Positions 43,011 to 52,159 of a stretch of DNA of 56,651 bases are shown here, in pieces. Under the pieces are notes generated by a model that saw only the letters and a program-made list of their open reading frames with translations, was not told the origin of the DNA and searched no databases. The translations under genes and the position numbers were made by a program. The stretch is from Planctomycetaceae bacterium (GTDB lineage: Bacteria > Planctomycetota > Planctomycetia > Planctomycetales > Planctomycetaceae), in the NCBI GenBank assembly GCA_018699955.1, contig JABISG010000035.1:1-56651 (forward strand). The letters are read 5' to 3'. How positions within the stretch are numbered: the first letter of the stretch is position 1; every line of letters begins with the position of its first letter.

Positions 43011-43817
43011 ATGATCCAAGCAACCAAACAGCTCAACACCGCCAACTGGCCGCCGAAGTACGACCTGTTCGGCGTCGGTGTGAGCGCGACGAATTATGAC
43101 GAAGCAGTCGATGCCACCATTGCGGCGGCACAACGCCGCGAGTCGGCCGTCGTCTCGTTGCACGCCGTCCATGCGGTCGTCACCGCCAGCGGCGAATCGG
43201 ATCTCCGCGAACAGGTCAACACCTTCCAAATGGTCGCCCCCGATGGGCAACCGGTTCGCTGGGCACTCAATCGACTGTACCGCACTGGTCTGCGCGACCG
43301 CGTTTACGGTCCGGAATTCATGTTGCGACTCTGCGCCCAAGCCGCCGCCGATGGTGTGTCAATCTATCTCTACGGCGGATCGCCCGACGTTGTGGAGACG
43401 TTGAAGAACAATCTGCTGCAGAAGTTCCCCGGCCTGGAAATCGCCGGCTACGAATCGCCACCGTTTCGGCAACTGTCGGCTGAAGAAGATGAGGAAGTGG
43501 TCAGGCGAATTAACAACAGCGGCGCCGGGGTTGTCTTCATCGGCCTGGGCTGCCCGAAACAGGACCGGTTTGCGTTTGAACACGCGGGCCGAATTGAAGG
43601 CGTGCAGGTTTGCGTGGGAGCGGCGTTTGACTTTCACGCCGGCGAAAAGAGAACCGCTCCCGACTGGATGCAGCGAAACAGTTTGGAATGGCTGTTCCGC
43701 CTCTGCCAGGAACCACGGCGACTCTGGAAACGCTATCTGGTCACCAACAGCATCTTCGTGGCGAAATTCACCATGCAGTCCATCTCGCGGCTTTGGAAAA
43801 AGAAACAACCCGTTTAG
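43011..43817 (+). CDS. WecG/TagA/CpsF-family glycosyltransferase (GT26)
   Basis: 268 residues, 10 bases after the GT4 gene. Family blocks are clear: DLFGVGVSATNYDEAVDA, NTFQMVAPDGQPVRWALN, YGPEFMLRLC-like, YLYGGSPDVVETL, VFIGLGCPKQD and GAAFDFHAGEKRTAPDWMQRNSLEWLFRL. These enzymes add the second sugar to the lipid-linked primer (UDP-ManNAc(A) transferases in well-studied cases). A few C-terminal hydrophobic residues may associate with the membrane. Confidence 0.95.
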   Translation: MIQATKQLNTANWPPKYDLFGVGVSATNYDEAVDATIAAAQRRESAVVSLHAVHAVVTASGESDLREQVNTFQMVAPDGQPVRWALNRLYRTGLRDRVYGPEFMLRLCAQAAADGVSIYLYGGSPDVVETLKNNLLQKFPGLEIAGYESPPFRQLSAEEDEEVVRRINNSGAGVVFIGLGCPKQDRFAFEHAGRIEGVQVCVGAAFDFHAGEKRTAPDWMQRNSLEWLFRLCQEPRRLWKRYLVTNSIFVAKFTMQSISRLWKKKQPV

Positions 43818-43861
43818 CGGCGGGGCAACGCCCCGCGCTGGCGACACGCCAGTGACACCCA
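43818..43861. repeat. Intergenic palindromes (families D/A)
   Basis: Immediately after the WecG stop, GCGGGGC-AAC-GCCCCGC is followed by CTGGCG-ACA-CGCCAG (43838-43852), whose reverse complement matches the family A core at 11854 and 50901. Two palindromes abut here. Confidence 0.65.
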
Positions 43862-43909
43862 ATCGATCAAACAACAACACACAAAACGTCTCAACCAGGA
43901 GTACAACCG

Positions 43910-44908
43910 ATGAAAGCAAAGATGATCGTAGTCGCAGGCGCTGGTGGATTCATTGGCGGTCATCTGGTGGGGGAACTCATCCGCAAAGGGCATCGCAACA
44001 TCCGGGCGATTGATATCAAACCGTTCGAGGAATGGTATCAACTCTTCCCCGAAGCGCAGAACATTAAGTCCGATCTGAAAGGAAAGTCGGCCTGTGTTCG
44101 TGCCTGCCGCGATGCTTCGGAGATATACAATCTCGCTGCCGACATGGGGGGCATGGGATTCATCGAGAAAAACAAAGCACTCTGCATGCTGTCGGTGTTG
44201 ATCAACACGCATTTGCTACAGGCGGCGGTGGAAGCAAACGCCGAACGGTTCTTCTACGCCAGTTCTGCCTGCGTCTACAACGCCGACAAGCAGGTGAGCG
44301 AAGACGTCGTCGCGCTCCGTGAAGAAGACGCCTACCCGGCGATGCCCGAAGATGGTTACGGCTGGGAAAAACTCTTCTCCGAACGCATGTGCCGACACTT
44401 CCGCGAGGACTACGGCCTGGAAACGCGCGTCGCGCGATTCCATAACGTCTACGGACCGCACGGCACGTGGGACGGCGGACGCGAAAAGGCACCGGCCGCC
44501 ATCTGCCGCAAAGTGCTGCATGCCGAAGCAACGGGGAATCACGAAATTGAAATCTGGGGCGACGGCAAACAGACCCGCAGCTTCATGTACATCGACGATT
44601 GCCTCAAGGGCATCGACGCGATCATGCACAGCGACATCCTCGAGCCACTGAACCTCGGCTCCAACGAGCTGACGACGATCAACGGCCTCGTTGATATGGT
44701 CGAAGACATCGTCGGCGTGAAACTCAAGCGGTCGCACAACCTCGACGCCCCCAAAGGCGTCAACGGCCGCAACAGCGACAACACGCTGATTCAGGAGTAC
44801 CTCGGTTGGGCCCCCGGCATCCGCCTCCGCGACGGCATGGCGAAAACGTGTGCGTGGATTCGTGAAGAGTACGAGCAACGACAAGCCGCTTCGACGGTTG
44901 CGAATTGA
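43910..44908 (+). CDS. GDP-mannose 3,5-epimerase-like NAD-dependent epimerase
   Basis: 332 residues. Rossmann motif GAGGFIGGHLV at 10-20, active-site SSACVY (Cys), YGWEKL (YxxxK), FHNVYGPHGTW and GREKAPAAICRK (Lys). The blocks NLAADMGGMGFIEKNKA, DGKQTRSFMYIDDC and GVNGRNSDNTLI resemble plant GDP-mannose 3,5-epimerase, recalled from memory, more than UDP-glucose epimerases. Such enzymes make GDP-L-galactose and GDP-L-gulose. It is the last plus-strand gene of the polysaccharide locus and would supply an unusual sugar for the repeat unit. ATG 43910 follows a palindrome-containing gap. Confidence 0.85.
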   Translation: MKAKMIVVAGAGGFIGGHLVGELIRKGHRNIRAIDIKPFEEWYQLFPEAQNIKSDLKGKSACVRACRDASEIYNLAADMGGMGFIEKNKALCMLSVLINTHLLQAAVEANAERFFYASSACVYNADKQVSEDVVALREEDAYPAMPEDGYGWEKLFSERMCRHFREDYGLETRVARFHNVYGPHGTWDGGREKAPAAICRKVLHAEATGNHEIEIWGDGKQTRSFMYIDDCLKGIDAIMHSDILEPLNLGSNELTTINGLVDMVEDIVGVKLKRSHNLDAPKGVNGRNSDNTLIQEYLGWAPGIRLRDGMAKTCAWIREEYEQRQAASTVAN

Positions 44909-45045
44909 ATTGACAGGGTGGCCGCAGGGTTTCAGAGTTGTTCCAGAAATATGCTGCAATCCGTTACGGTTTGTGCAAGAATACTCGGTTGTCGAGCCTC
45001 TCTGCGGGGCCGTGTCGTCGATGACCTTGTGGGCTACACCGAGCG

Positions 45046-45345
45046 ATGTCGCTGTTATCTCGTAAAGATTATGACAAGGCCATAAAGGTGGTGACGGGCG
45101 TTATACACCGTTGGGACCCGTACGGTTTGCTCGCCGGAGGCGCTCCACAGGAAGAATTCGACAGTGAGATTCAATCCTTGGTCGCTCAGATCCCACGGAT
45201 CGACAGCAAAACCGATGCGGCCCATGCAGTATCACGTATCTTCTCATCAGCATTCGAGGCGGAAACGTTTACCGTTAAAAAATGCCGTGACGTTGGCAAT
45301 GGCCTTCATGCCGCATTGGTCGCTGCTGGGATAATCGAAGCGTGA
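45046..45345 (+). CDS. DUF1871-like small protein
   Basis: 99 residues. VTGVIHRWDPYGLLAGGAPQEEFDSEIQSLVAQIPRIDS resembles the DUF1871 pattern (a W-DP-LL-G-P-DEYD block). No signal or membrane segment. The function of the family is unknown. It is followed after 139 bases by another small unknown gene; both look like accessory cargo next to the polysaccharide locus. Confidence 0.6.
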   Translation: MSLLSRKDYDKAIKVVTGVIHRWDPYGLLAGGAPQEEFDSEIQSLVAQIPRIDSKTDAAHAVSRIFSSAFEAETFTVKKCRDVGNGLHAALVAAGIIEA

Positions 45346-45484
45346 CAAACGCAACAGGGCTGCCTGTGCCGACCCTACAGTTTTCTGATAACTCTCCCGT
45401 CGCAAAAACAGCGGGGAGGTTCGTAGCGACCGCATTCATGCGGTTCGATTGCTCCCCGACGCGCCGGAACCCAACAGTTCAGCC

Positions 45485-45940
45485 ATGTACACCAATCGCG
45501 ATTTCAAGATTGCTGCAGCGGGGATCTGTCCCGGACCAGACCTTGAGTGGTTCGCGCTTGACCGTGACGGCAACGTTGGTGGCTTCACGAACGCCGGGTT
45601 TGCTGCTGTACCAACCAATGTATTTGACTCATATGAACTCTTCTGCCAGACCCGCAATGTGATCGAATCGTTACCGCTCCGTGGCGATGCTGTGTGGGTC
45701 ACAGAGAAACCGCCCTGCTTCGACACATGGGATGATTGGGCGAAACGTGGACTTTTCGGATTCGATTGGAATCACTATGCCGGCCAACCTGATCCGTCCT
45801 TGCCCTATGTGGCTATGAGCCGTCCAACCGACCCGATCACCGTTTCAGACCTGCCAGACGACGTCGCGGCCTACCTGAAGCGAGTTGCATTTCCCAACTT
45901 ATCGTTCGATGACACGAGCGATATTCTGGTAATGCGATAG
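45485..45940 (+). CDS. Hypothetical protein
   Basis: 151 residues from ATG 45485 (an upstream alternative at 45449 is possible). It opens MYTNRDFKIAAAG and has the block LEWFALDRDGNVGGFTNAGFAAVP, then CFDTWDDWAKRGLFGFDW and LPYVAMSRPTDPI. Soluble. I recognise no family; the compact WFALDxDGNVG start is reminiscent of small immunity-type proteins, but that is only an impression. Confidence 0.55.
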   Translation: MYTNRDFKIAAAGICPGPDLEWFALDRDGNVGGFTNAGFAAVPTNVFDSYELFCQTRNVIESLPLRGDAVWVTEKPPCFDTWDDWAKRGLFGFDWNHYAGQPDPSLPYVAMSRPTDPITVSDLPDDVAAYLKRVAFPNLSFDDTSDILVMR

Positions 45941-45954
45941 AACCACAAACGGCT

Positions 45955-46293
45955 TCACGCCAGTTTCACACCATTCGCGACTTCGCGCTCTGGTACCGCC
46001 AGTACGACGGCACCTTCTTCGGTGTAGAAACCGGTCACCAGAAACTCTGAGAGGAACGGGCCGATTTGCTTGGGTGGGAAGTTCACCACGCCGATGATCT
46101 GTCGTCCCAGCAATTCGTCCTTGTCGTACAACGCGGTGACCTGTGCGCTCGACTGTAGAATGCCGATTTCTGCGCCAAAGTCCGCTTTGATCTTGTAGGC
46201 CGGTTTGTGTGCTTCGGGGAACTCTTCGACCGAAACAACGGTTCCCACCCGCAACTCGACGCGCTCGAAATCGTCCCAGGAAATCGTGTCCAT
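45955..46293 (-). CDS. CsaA-like tRNA-binding protein
   Basis: 112 residues from ATG 46293; a longer in-frame reading is not supported. It matches the EMAP-II/tRNA-binding OB fold of the CsaA group: [72 protein letters not shown]. CsaA-type proteins are dimers that bind tRNA and have chaperone-like activity. Same strand as the PLP/rhodanese gene, which lies upstream, with a palindrome between them. Confidence 0.93.
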   Translation of the reverse strand: MDTISWDDFERVELRVGTVVSVEEFPEAHKPAYKIKADFGAEIGILQSSAQVTALYDKDELLGRQIIGVVNFPPKQIGPFLSEFLVTGFYTEEGAVVLAVPEREVANGVKLA

Positions 46294-46307
46294 AGAATCT
46301 TCTATCC

Positions 46308-46361
46308 CGGTTAGCCGCGACCCGATAGAGGAGCGCTCCTCTGCCGAGTCGCGGCTAACCG
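46308..46361. repeat. Composite palindrome, family C
   Basis: Outer arms CGGTTAGCCGCGAC (46308-46321) and GTCGCGGCTAACCG (46348-46361) enclose a perfect 16-base palindrome (46327-46342, AGAGGAGCGCTCCTCT). A related half-element is at 55426-55456. It lies between the CsaA-like and PLP/rhodanese genes. Confidence 0.8.
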
Positions 46362-46367
46362 ACACTC

Positions 46368-47729
46368 TTACGCCGTCGGTTCCGTTTCCAACCCCTTGCG
46401 GACCCATTCGTTGATGCCGCCCTTGAGGCTGCGGACGTTGCGGTAGCCCATTGACTTCAGGTACAGCGTGGTGTGCTTGGAGAATCGGCCAATGCCGCAG
46501 ACCATGACGATTTCCGCGTCGCGGTCGTCCGGCAATTCCTCCGTGCGCTTGGCCAACTCGCTTTGCGGGATGTTGACCGAACCGGGGACGCGTGACTCGG
46601 CAAACATGTCGGCTGGTCGCACATCGATCACCAGCGGTTTCCCGCCCTGCTCCATCTGCTCGTGCAGTTTCTTCACCCGCACCGAGTCGTGCGGGTTTTT
46701 CAGGTTTTCGATCATGTCGGCCAGAAACAGATCGTTCTCGCTGGGGCCGCCGCTTTCGCCTTCGCTGTCGGCCGGGCAAATCTCGGGGAAGTGCCGCTGG
46801 AAGGACGAAGCGTACTTGAAGACGTTGTCGGGAAAGATGACGACAACAATGTTTCCCGGTTCATCGGGAACGGCTCGCAATGCGCCGGCCAATGCCATGC
46901 CCGAACTGGGGCCGGCGATGATGCTCTCTTCGCGATTCAGCCGCAGGCAGAGTTCGTACGACTCACGGTCGGTTGCTTCCAGCGTCTGGTCGTATTCATC
47001 GGGGCGAAACAGTTTGGTTTGCTGTAACTGAACCATGCTGCGAACGCCGGGAATGTCGTGGCCCTCTTCCGGATGTACTCCGATGACTTTGACGTCGGCG
47101 CTTTGCTCTTTGAGAAAACGCCCGGTGCCGGTGATGGTGCCGCAGGTTCCCAAGCCGGCGACGAAATGCGTTACCTTGCCTTCGGTCTGTCGCCAGATTT
47201 CCGGCCCGGTGGTGCGGTAATGTCCGTCGGGGTTGGCGTCGTTGGCGTATTGATCGAGCAGGATTGTGTCAGCGTCGTCCTCGGCCGCCTGTCTGGCGGT
47301 GGCGATCGCGCCTTCCGGCGCACCGGGCGCGGGGCAAAGCATGTCGCTGAGTTCGACGACGTCGGTGCCGAAGAATCGCAGCACCGTTCGTTTCTCCAGC
47401 GGAATGGCGACCGACAACGGCGTCTGCAGCGGATAGCCCTTGGCGTTGCCAATCATCGCCAGCCCCAGACCCGTGTTGCCCGAGGTCGCCTCGACCAGCC
47501 GCATGCCGGGCGAAAGCACGCCCCGTTCTTCGGCGTCGCGAATCAAATTGGCGGCAATCCGGTCTTTGACCGCACCGAACGGGTTGTACCATTCCAGCTT
47601 GGCAAACACCTGCGTGTGCTCAAACGGCACGACTTTGTTCAGTCGCACCAACGGCGTGGGGTTCTCTTCGCTGCTGAGCAGACCGAGAATCGAATCGTAC
47701 ACTCGCAGCGTATGGTCATTGTTCGTCAT
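46368..47729 (-). CDS. PLP-dependent cysteine synthase-like protein fused to rhodanese
   Basis: 453 residues from ATG 47729 (the reading upstream to 47930 is non-coding-like). Residues about 20-330 are a CysK/CysM-type beta-replacing enzyme: [12 protein letters not shown] Lys55 in [39 protein letters not shown]. Residues about 350-453 are a rhodanese with [22 protein letters not shown] and active-site loop VCGIGRF with Cys411. The fusion suggests sulfur from a persulfide or thiosulfate is passed for cysteine or thiocarboxylate synthesis. It is divergent from a siroheme reductase. Its promoter seems to give almost no leader. Confidence 0.92.
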   Translation of the reverse strand: MTNNDHTLRVYDSILGLLSSEENPTPLVRLNKVVPFEHTQVFAKLEWYNPFGAVKDRIAANLIRDAEERGVLSPGMRLVEATSGNTGLGLAMIGNAKGYPLQTPLSVAIPLEKRTVLRFFGTDVVELSDMLCPAPGAPEGAIATARQAAEDDADTILLDQYANDANPDGHYRTTGPEIWRQTEGKVTHFVAGLGTCGTITGTGRFLKEQSADVKVIGVHPEEGHDIPGVRSMVQLQQTKLFRPDEYDQTLEATDRESYELCLRLNREESIIAGPSSGMALAGALRAVPDEPGNIVVVIFPDNVFKYASSFQRHFPEICPADSEGESGGPSENDLFLADMIENLKNPHDSVRVKKLHEQMEQGGKPLVIDVRPADMFAESRVPGSVNIPQSELAKRTEELPDDRDAEIVMVCGIGRFSKHTTLYLKSMGYRNVRSLKGGINEWVRKGLETEPTA

Positions 47730-47736
47730 GCGCGGA

Positions 47737-47766
47737 AGTATATAATATGCGGCCCGAAACTGTAAA
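47737..47766 (-). promoter_or_regulatory. Candidate promoter, nearly leaderless, of the PLP/rhodanese gene
   Basis: On the minus strand TTTACA (47766-47761), 18 bases, TATACT (47742-47737). Transcription would start at about 47730, at or next to the A of the ATG (47729). Confidence 0.55.
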
Positions 47767-47980
47767 CGATCCCGGGCGTGCGGGCAGAAATCGCCGATTG
47801 GGCAGCAATTGCCCTGTTTGGGGCCATTTGATAAGCTTGCGGGCGCGGACTGAAAGTCTCTGCAACTTCCGCTTTCGGCTTTCCCCACTCCGCTTTTGAT
47901 CCAAATAACCGACGACGACCGTTGCCACAATTCGCAATGTCATTGTGCAACGCGTCCATATCCTAAGAGAGTCCAGCACA

Positions 47981-50239
47981 ATGAAGGCCAGTAATTCACT
48001 CTGGAAAGAACGTCTCGACGGCCAGCTCTCGGCCCAAATGGCCGACGAACTCGACACCTTCGAGATGGAAATCGACCTGCGGCGTCAGGGTAAGGTCGAT
48101 GAAAAAGTGTTTGCCGAAACCCGGCTGCGGCGGGGAGCGTACGGCCAGCGGTACGATAACGGCCAGCGATACGACGGTGTTGAAACGCGGCAACTGGCAT
48201 TTCGCGACGATGCCGAAACCAAGGGGCCGAACACCGCTTGGGATGCGCCGGGGATGCAGCGGATCAAAATCCCCTTCGGCGGCATGACGCCTGATCAGTT
48301 GGAAGTGATGGCCGAACTGGCCGAGGAATATTCCGACGGCATCGCCCACATCACCACGCGGCAGGATTTCCAACTGCACTTTGTCCACATCGAAGATGCC
48401 ACCGCTTTGATGCGACGGCTGGCAGCGGTTGGCATTACCACTCGCGAAGCCTGCGGCAACTCGGTTCGCAATGTGACCGGCTGCCCGTTTGCCGGTGTGT
48501 GTGCCGACGAAGCTTTCGATGTCAGCCCCTATGCCGACGCACTCACGCAGTTTCTGTTGGGTCATCCCGATGCCCAGAATTTCGGCCGCAAGTTCAAACC
48601 GAGCTTCAGCGGTTGCCACCAACATTCCTGCGGGTTGGCAGCCATGCACGACATGGGCATGACGGCCGTTACCCGTGAAGTCGATGGCGAAACCAAGCGC
48701 GGCTTTCGCGTGGTTGTCGGTGGCGGTCTGGGAACGGTTCCGTATCAGGCGAAGGTATTCGACGAGTTCATGGCACCGGAAGAGTTGCTTCCCATCGCTC
48801 AGGCCATGTCAAAGGTCTTCGCCAAGCACGGCGAGAAGAAGGTTCGCAGCCGCGCCCGCATCAAATTCCTGGTGGCCAATTGGGGGATTGAAAAGTTTCG
48901 CGAGACGGTCCTCGAAGAACGGGCCAAACTGGAACACGACCCCCGCTGGACCGAACTGATTGAAGGAGCGGAAGGCGAACAGGAGACGCCGCTCAATCCG
49001 CCCGGCGACTTGCCCGAATCGAACGGCGACGTCGAATTCGGTCATTGGCTGAAGACAAACATCCGCACTCAGCGACAGGACGGTTATTTCACCGCAACAG
49101 TTGCGCTGCCGTTGGGCGACATGACTGCCGACCAATTGCGTTCGCTGGCCGACATCGCCCGGAAGTTCACCAACGGAACGATTCGCACCACTGTCGAACA
49201 GAACTTTGTCATCCGTTGGGTCAGCGGGGCCGACGTGTCGGCATTGTATCAAGAGTTGGCAGCGGCTGGTTTGGGTGAAGCGGGAGCCGGTGCGATTCTC
49301 GACATCGTTTCCTGCCCCGGTACCGATACCTGTAAACTGGGCATTTCGTCGTCGCGCGGATTGGCCGCCGAACTGCGAAAACGTCTCAGCGAAAAAATCT
49401 TTGAACTCGACGAAGCAATCCAGAGCCTGCACATCAAAATCAGCGGATGCTTCAATAGTTGCGGGCAACACCACGTTGCCGACATCGGATTTTACGGCGT
49501 CGCTCGTGGCGTACATGGATATAAAGTGCCGCACTTCCAGGTTGTGCTAGGCGGGCAATGGGAAGAAAACGCCGGTTCGTACGGACTGCCGATTGTCGCG
49601 ATTCCGTCGAAGCGAATTCCCGATGCCGTCGAACGGATCACCGGCTACTACCTGAAGTCGCGCGAGAAAGGTGAGCAATTCGTCCACTTTGTCAACCGCG
49701 TCGGCAAGACGAAGATTCGCCAGGAACTGGACCACTTGACCCAAAACCTGCCCGAGCATGATGCCGATCCCGATTTTTATGCCGACTGGGCCGACCCACG
49801 GGAATACACCACCGGCGACATCGGCAAAGGCGAATGCGCCGGCGAAGTGATTTCCGCCTACGAGTTCGCGATGAGCGATGCCGAGCGGATGGTCTTCAAT
49901 GCCCAGGTGCTGCTCGAAGAAGGCGGTTCCCAAAAGGCGGGCGAAGAAGCTTATTCCGCGATGATCAAATCGGCCAAGGCATTAGTGCAAATCGATTACG
50001 ACGACGTCAGCAACGATCCCGACGAAGTCGTCGAAGAGTTCGAAGAACGCTTCTGCGACACGGGCGTTTTTTACGATCCGTTTGCCGGTCCGAAGTTTGC
50101 CAATTATTTGCTCGCAGCACACAAGAGCGCGGCAACGCCGTTCACGGCCGAGTCGGCCCATTACCGAATTGAAGAAGCTCAGTTGTTCATCGAAGCGGTT
50201 CACAGTTGCTACACGAAAGAAAAGACAACCGCCGGATAA
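47981..50239 (+). CDS. Siroheme ferredoxin-dependent sulfite or nitrite reductase
   Basis: 752 residues from ATG 47981. Two ferredoxin-like/siroheme half-domains are visible: ITTRQDFQLHFVHIEDA, TGCPFAGVCADEAFD with SFSGCHQHSCGLA, and a second with TVEQNFVIRWV. The [4Fe-4S]-siroheme cluster ligands are Cys in SCPGTDTC and SGCFNSC (C-x5-C and C-x3-C). Sulfite and nitrite reductases cannot be told apart by eye; the divergent PLP/rhodanese gene favours sulfite. A C-terminal extension of about 150 residues (after PEHDADPDF), helical and HEPN-like in appearance, is beyond the catalytic core. Confidence 0.92.
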   Translation: MKASNSLWKERLDGQLSAQMADELDTFEMEIDLRRQGKVDEKVFAETRLRRGAYGQRYDNGQRYDGVETRQLAFRDDAETKGPNTAWDAPGMQRIKIPFGGMTPDQLEVMAELAEEYSDGIAHITTRQDFQLHFVHIEDATALMRRLAAVGITTREACGNSVRNVTGCPFAGVCADEAFDVSPYADALTQFLLGHPDAQNFGRKFKPSFSGCHQHSCGLAAMHDMGMTAVTREVDGETKRGFRVVVGGGLGTVPYQAKVFDEFMAPEELLPIAQAMSKVFAKHGEKKVRSRARIKFLVANWGIEKFRETVLEERAKLEHDPRWTELIEGAEGEQETPLNPPGDLPESNGDVEFGHWLKTNIRTQRQDGYFTATVALPLGDMTADQLRSLADIARKFTNGTIRTTVEQNFVIRWVSGADVSALYQELAAAGLGEAGAGAILDIVSCPGTDTCKLGISSSRGLAAELRKRLSEKIFELDEAIQSLHIKISGCFNSCGQHHVADIGFYGVARGVHGYKVPHFQVVLGGQWEENAGSYGLPIVAIPSKRIPDAVERITGYYLKSREKGEQFVHFVNRVGKTKIRQELDHLTQNLPEHDADPDFYADWADPREYTTGDIGKGECAGEVISAYEFAMSDAERMVFNAQVLLEEGGSQKAGEEAYSAMIKSAKALVQIDYDDVSNDPDEVVEEFEERFCDTGVFYDPFAGPKFANYLLAAHKSAATPFTAESAHYRIEEAQLFIEAVHSCYTKEKTTAG

Positions 50240-50320
50240 GATGAGAGCGAGTGGAGCCGACGCAACGGTCGAACTCTCAACCACCAACACCCGAGTACGA
50301 ATAAAGAAGATAATCGACGA

Positions 50321-50881
50321 ATGGAACTGCAACACGTCAACGTGAAGATATTGGTCGATGGCGACATAACGGTCGATCCCGGTCGGTTCATCGATGTCTT
50401 TCATCGCTGGATTCGCGAGGGAGTCATCGAAGGGCTGCTGATCGACGTGGCCGACTATCGCCACGTTCCCCACGGCCCCGGTGTGATGCTGATCGGATTC
50501 GACTTCGATTACAGCATGGATAATGCCGGCGGAAACTGGGGCATGCTTTACAATCACAAGTCGCCGCTGGATGGCAACAACGACGATCGGCTTTCGACCG
50601 CGTTGAAGTCGGCAGCACAGGCCTGCAAGCTCCTCGAAACGGAATTTGCCGACGACGGTTTGAAGTTCAGCCGCCAGGGATTTGAGCTGATTATTAACGA
50701 CCGTGCGCTCGCGCCCAACACCGATGAAACCTGGGACGCTTGCCAACCCATTCTGCAATCGTTCTTGAAGTCGGCTCTCGGCCACGAGGAATTCGAGTTG
50801 CAGCGGGAAAGCGAGCCACGCCGCCGTTTCGGTGTTACCGTCGAAACGAAGCAGCCGTTGGATTTCGACGCACTGGCGTAG
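50321..50881 (+). CDS. Conserved hypothetical companion of the siroheme reductase
   Basis: 186 residues, 81 bases after the reductase, same strand, and probably co-transcribed. It has VNVKILVDGDITVDPGRFIDVFHRWI, DVADYRHVPHGPGVMLIGFDFDYSMD and FSRQGFELIINDRAL. Soluble, alpha/beta-looking. I do not recognise a named family. Adjacency suggests a role with the reductase, such as assembly or electron transfer. Confidence 0.75.
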   Translation: MELQHVNVKILVDGDITVDPGRFIDVFHRWIREGVIEGLLIDVADYRHVPHGPGVMLIGFDFDYSMDNAGGNWGMLYNHKSPLDGNNDDRLSTALKSAAQACKLLETEFADDGLKFSRQGFELIINDRALAPNTDETWDACQPILQSFLKSALGHEEFELQRESEPRRRFGVTVETKQPLDFDALA

Positions 50882-50896
50882 TGATGTGTTCTTCGA

Positions 50897-50928
50897 GGGA
50901 TGCCACTGGCGTGTCGCCAGTGGCACCC
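50897..50928. repeat. Intergenic palindrome, family A copy 2
   Basis: TGCCACTGGCG-TGT-CGCCAGTGGCA (50901-50925), the same core as at 11854-11884. It lies between the companion gene and the end of ruvB, in a convergent gap. Confidence 0.85.
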
Positions 50929-50948
50929 AAACCGTCAGTCGATGGGCG

Positions 50949-52040
50949 TCACGGTCGGGGTGGTGGTAGTTGCAAATGCTGAAATGTTGCGGCCGTCACC
51001 ATGCGACCGCGTGGCGTTCGCTGAATGAATCCGCAGCGAAGCAGAAACGGTTCGACTTCGTCTTCCAACGTATCAGGGGGAATGTCGATGCTGTGTGCGA
51101 TCGACTTCAGCCCGGCCGGTCCGCCGCCGAAGATGGTAATCAGCGATTCCAGATACTTGCGGTCCTGCGTTTCCAGACCGACATCGTCGATCTCCAACAT
51201 CCGAAACGATTCGACGACGACCTGATGCGAAATGCTGCCGTCGGCTTTGATTTCCGCAAAGTCACGTGACCAGCGCAGTAAGTTATTTGCCTTACGCGGT
51301 GTGCCACGACTGCGGCGGGCAATTTCTTCCGCCGCATTATCGCTAATCGTCGTTCGCAACTTTTTCGCATTGCGATTCACAATCGCGATCAGGTCGTCCG
51401 ACTCGTAAAACTCCAAATGCTGCCGATTGACAAAACGATCCCGTAGCGGCGCAGTCAACATCCCGCTGCGCGTCGTCGCGCCGATCACCGTAAACGGCTG
51501 CAGCTTCATGTTAATCGTGCGAGCATTCAGTCCGTCTCCCAGCGTGATATCGACTCGAAAGTCTTCCATTGCCGGATACAGAAACTCTTCCACCGTCGGC
51601 GGAAGTCGGTGGATTTCATCGATGAATAGCACCGACCCGTACGAGGCGTTCGTCAAATAGGGCAACAAATCCTTTGGTGCGGAAAGCGATGGACCGGAAG
51701 TGATTTGCAGTTCTCGATCAAGTTCCTTCGGCACGACGGTTGCCAGCGTCGTCTTACCCAACCCGGGTGGTCCATCGAGCAACAAATGCCCCAGCGGTTC
51801 GCCCCGCTTCTGCGTGGCATCGAGCATAATCTTCAGTCGCTCGATCACCTTCCGTTGGCCGACAACTTCCGAGAGACGTTGCGGTCGCAGCTCATCGTCG
51901 TACCGTGCATCGTCGGCATCAAACGAACCCTCAGCGGAATTGCCGGCGGAATTGTTCAGCGGGATATCGGACGGAGAGTCACCGCCGCCGTCTCCGCGTC
52001 GTCCGCCACCGTCCTGCTGAATAATCGGCTGCCGTGCCAT
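50949..52040 (-). CDS. ruvB: Holliday junction branch-migration helicase RuvB
   Basis: 363 residues from ATG 52040, with GGAG upstream; the 40-residue extension in frame is unsupported. RuvB is the hexameric AAA+ motor of RuvAB, moving Holliday junctions in recombination. Present: [16 protein letters not shown], Walker [10 protein letters not shown], Walker [15 protein letters not shown] sensor and the winged-helix C-terminus with [11 protein letters not shown]. The 35 residues before the conserved core are Gly/Asp-rich. The PAC2 gene lies 119 bases upstream on the same strand. Confidence 0.97.
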   Translation of the reverse strand: MARQPIIQQDGGGRRGDGGGDSPSDIPLNNSAGNSAEGSFDADDARYDDELRPQRLSEVVGQRKVIERLKIMLDATQKRGEPLGHLLLDGPPGLGKTTLATVVPKELDRELQITSGPSLSAPKDLLPYLTNASYGSVLFIDEIHRLPPTVEEFLYPAMEDFRVDITLGDGLNARTINMKLQPFTVIGATTRSGMLTAPLRDRFVNRQHLEFYESDDLIAIVNRNAKKLRTTISDNAAEEIARRSRGTPRKANNLLRWSRDFAEIKADGSISHQVVVESFRMLEIDDVGLETQDRKYLESLITIFGGGPAGLKSIAHSIDIPPDTLEDEVEPFLLRCGFIQRTPRGRMVTAATFQHLQLPPPRP

Positions 52041-52159
52041 CGGCTCTCCGCTTTTGCGCTCTGTAAGAATATCAACTGAACCGGGATCGTAGATGATCGG
52101 CAACAGCAGGGCAATATGGAGCAGTTTGAAGGTTCGTCGTGACCGCATGAATGCGATCA

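Noticed and set aside
45955..46779. 274-codon version of the tRNA-binding protein
   Set aside because: The extra N-terminal part is antisense-like and repeat-derived (it reads through the family C palindrome); the domain starts at 46293.
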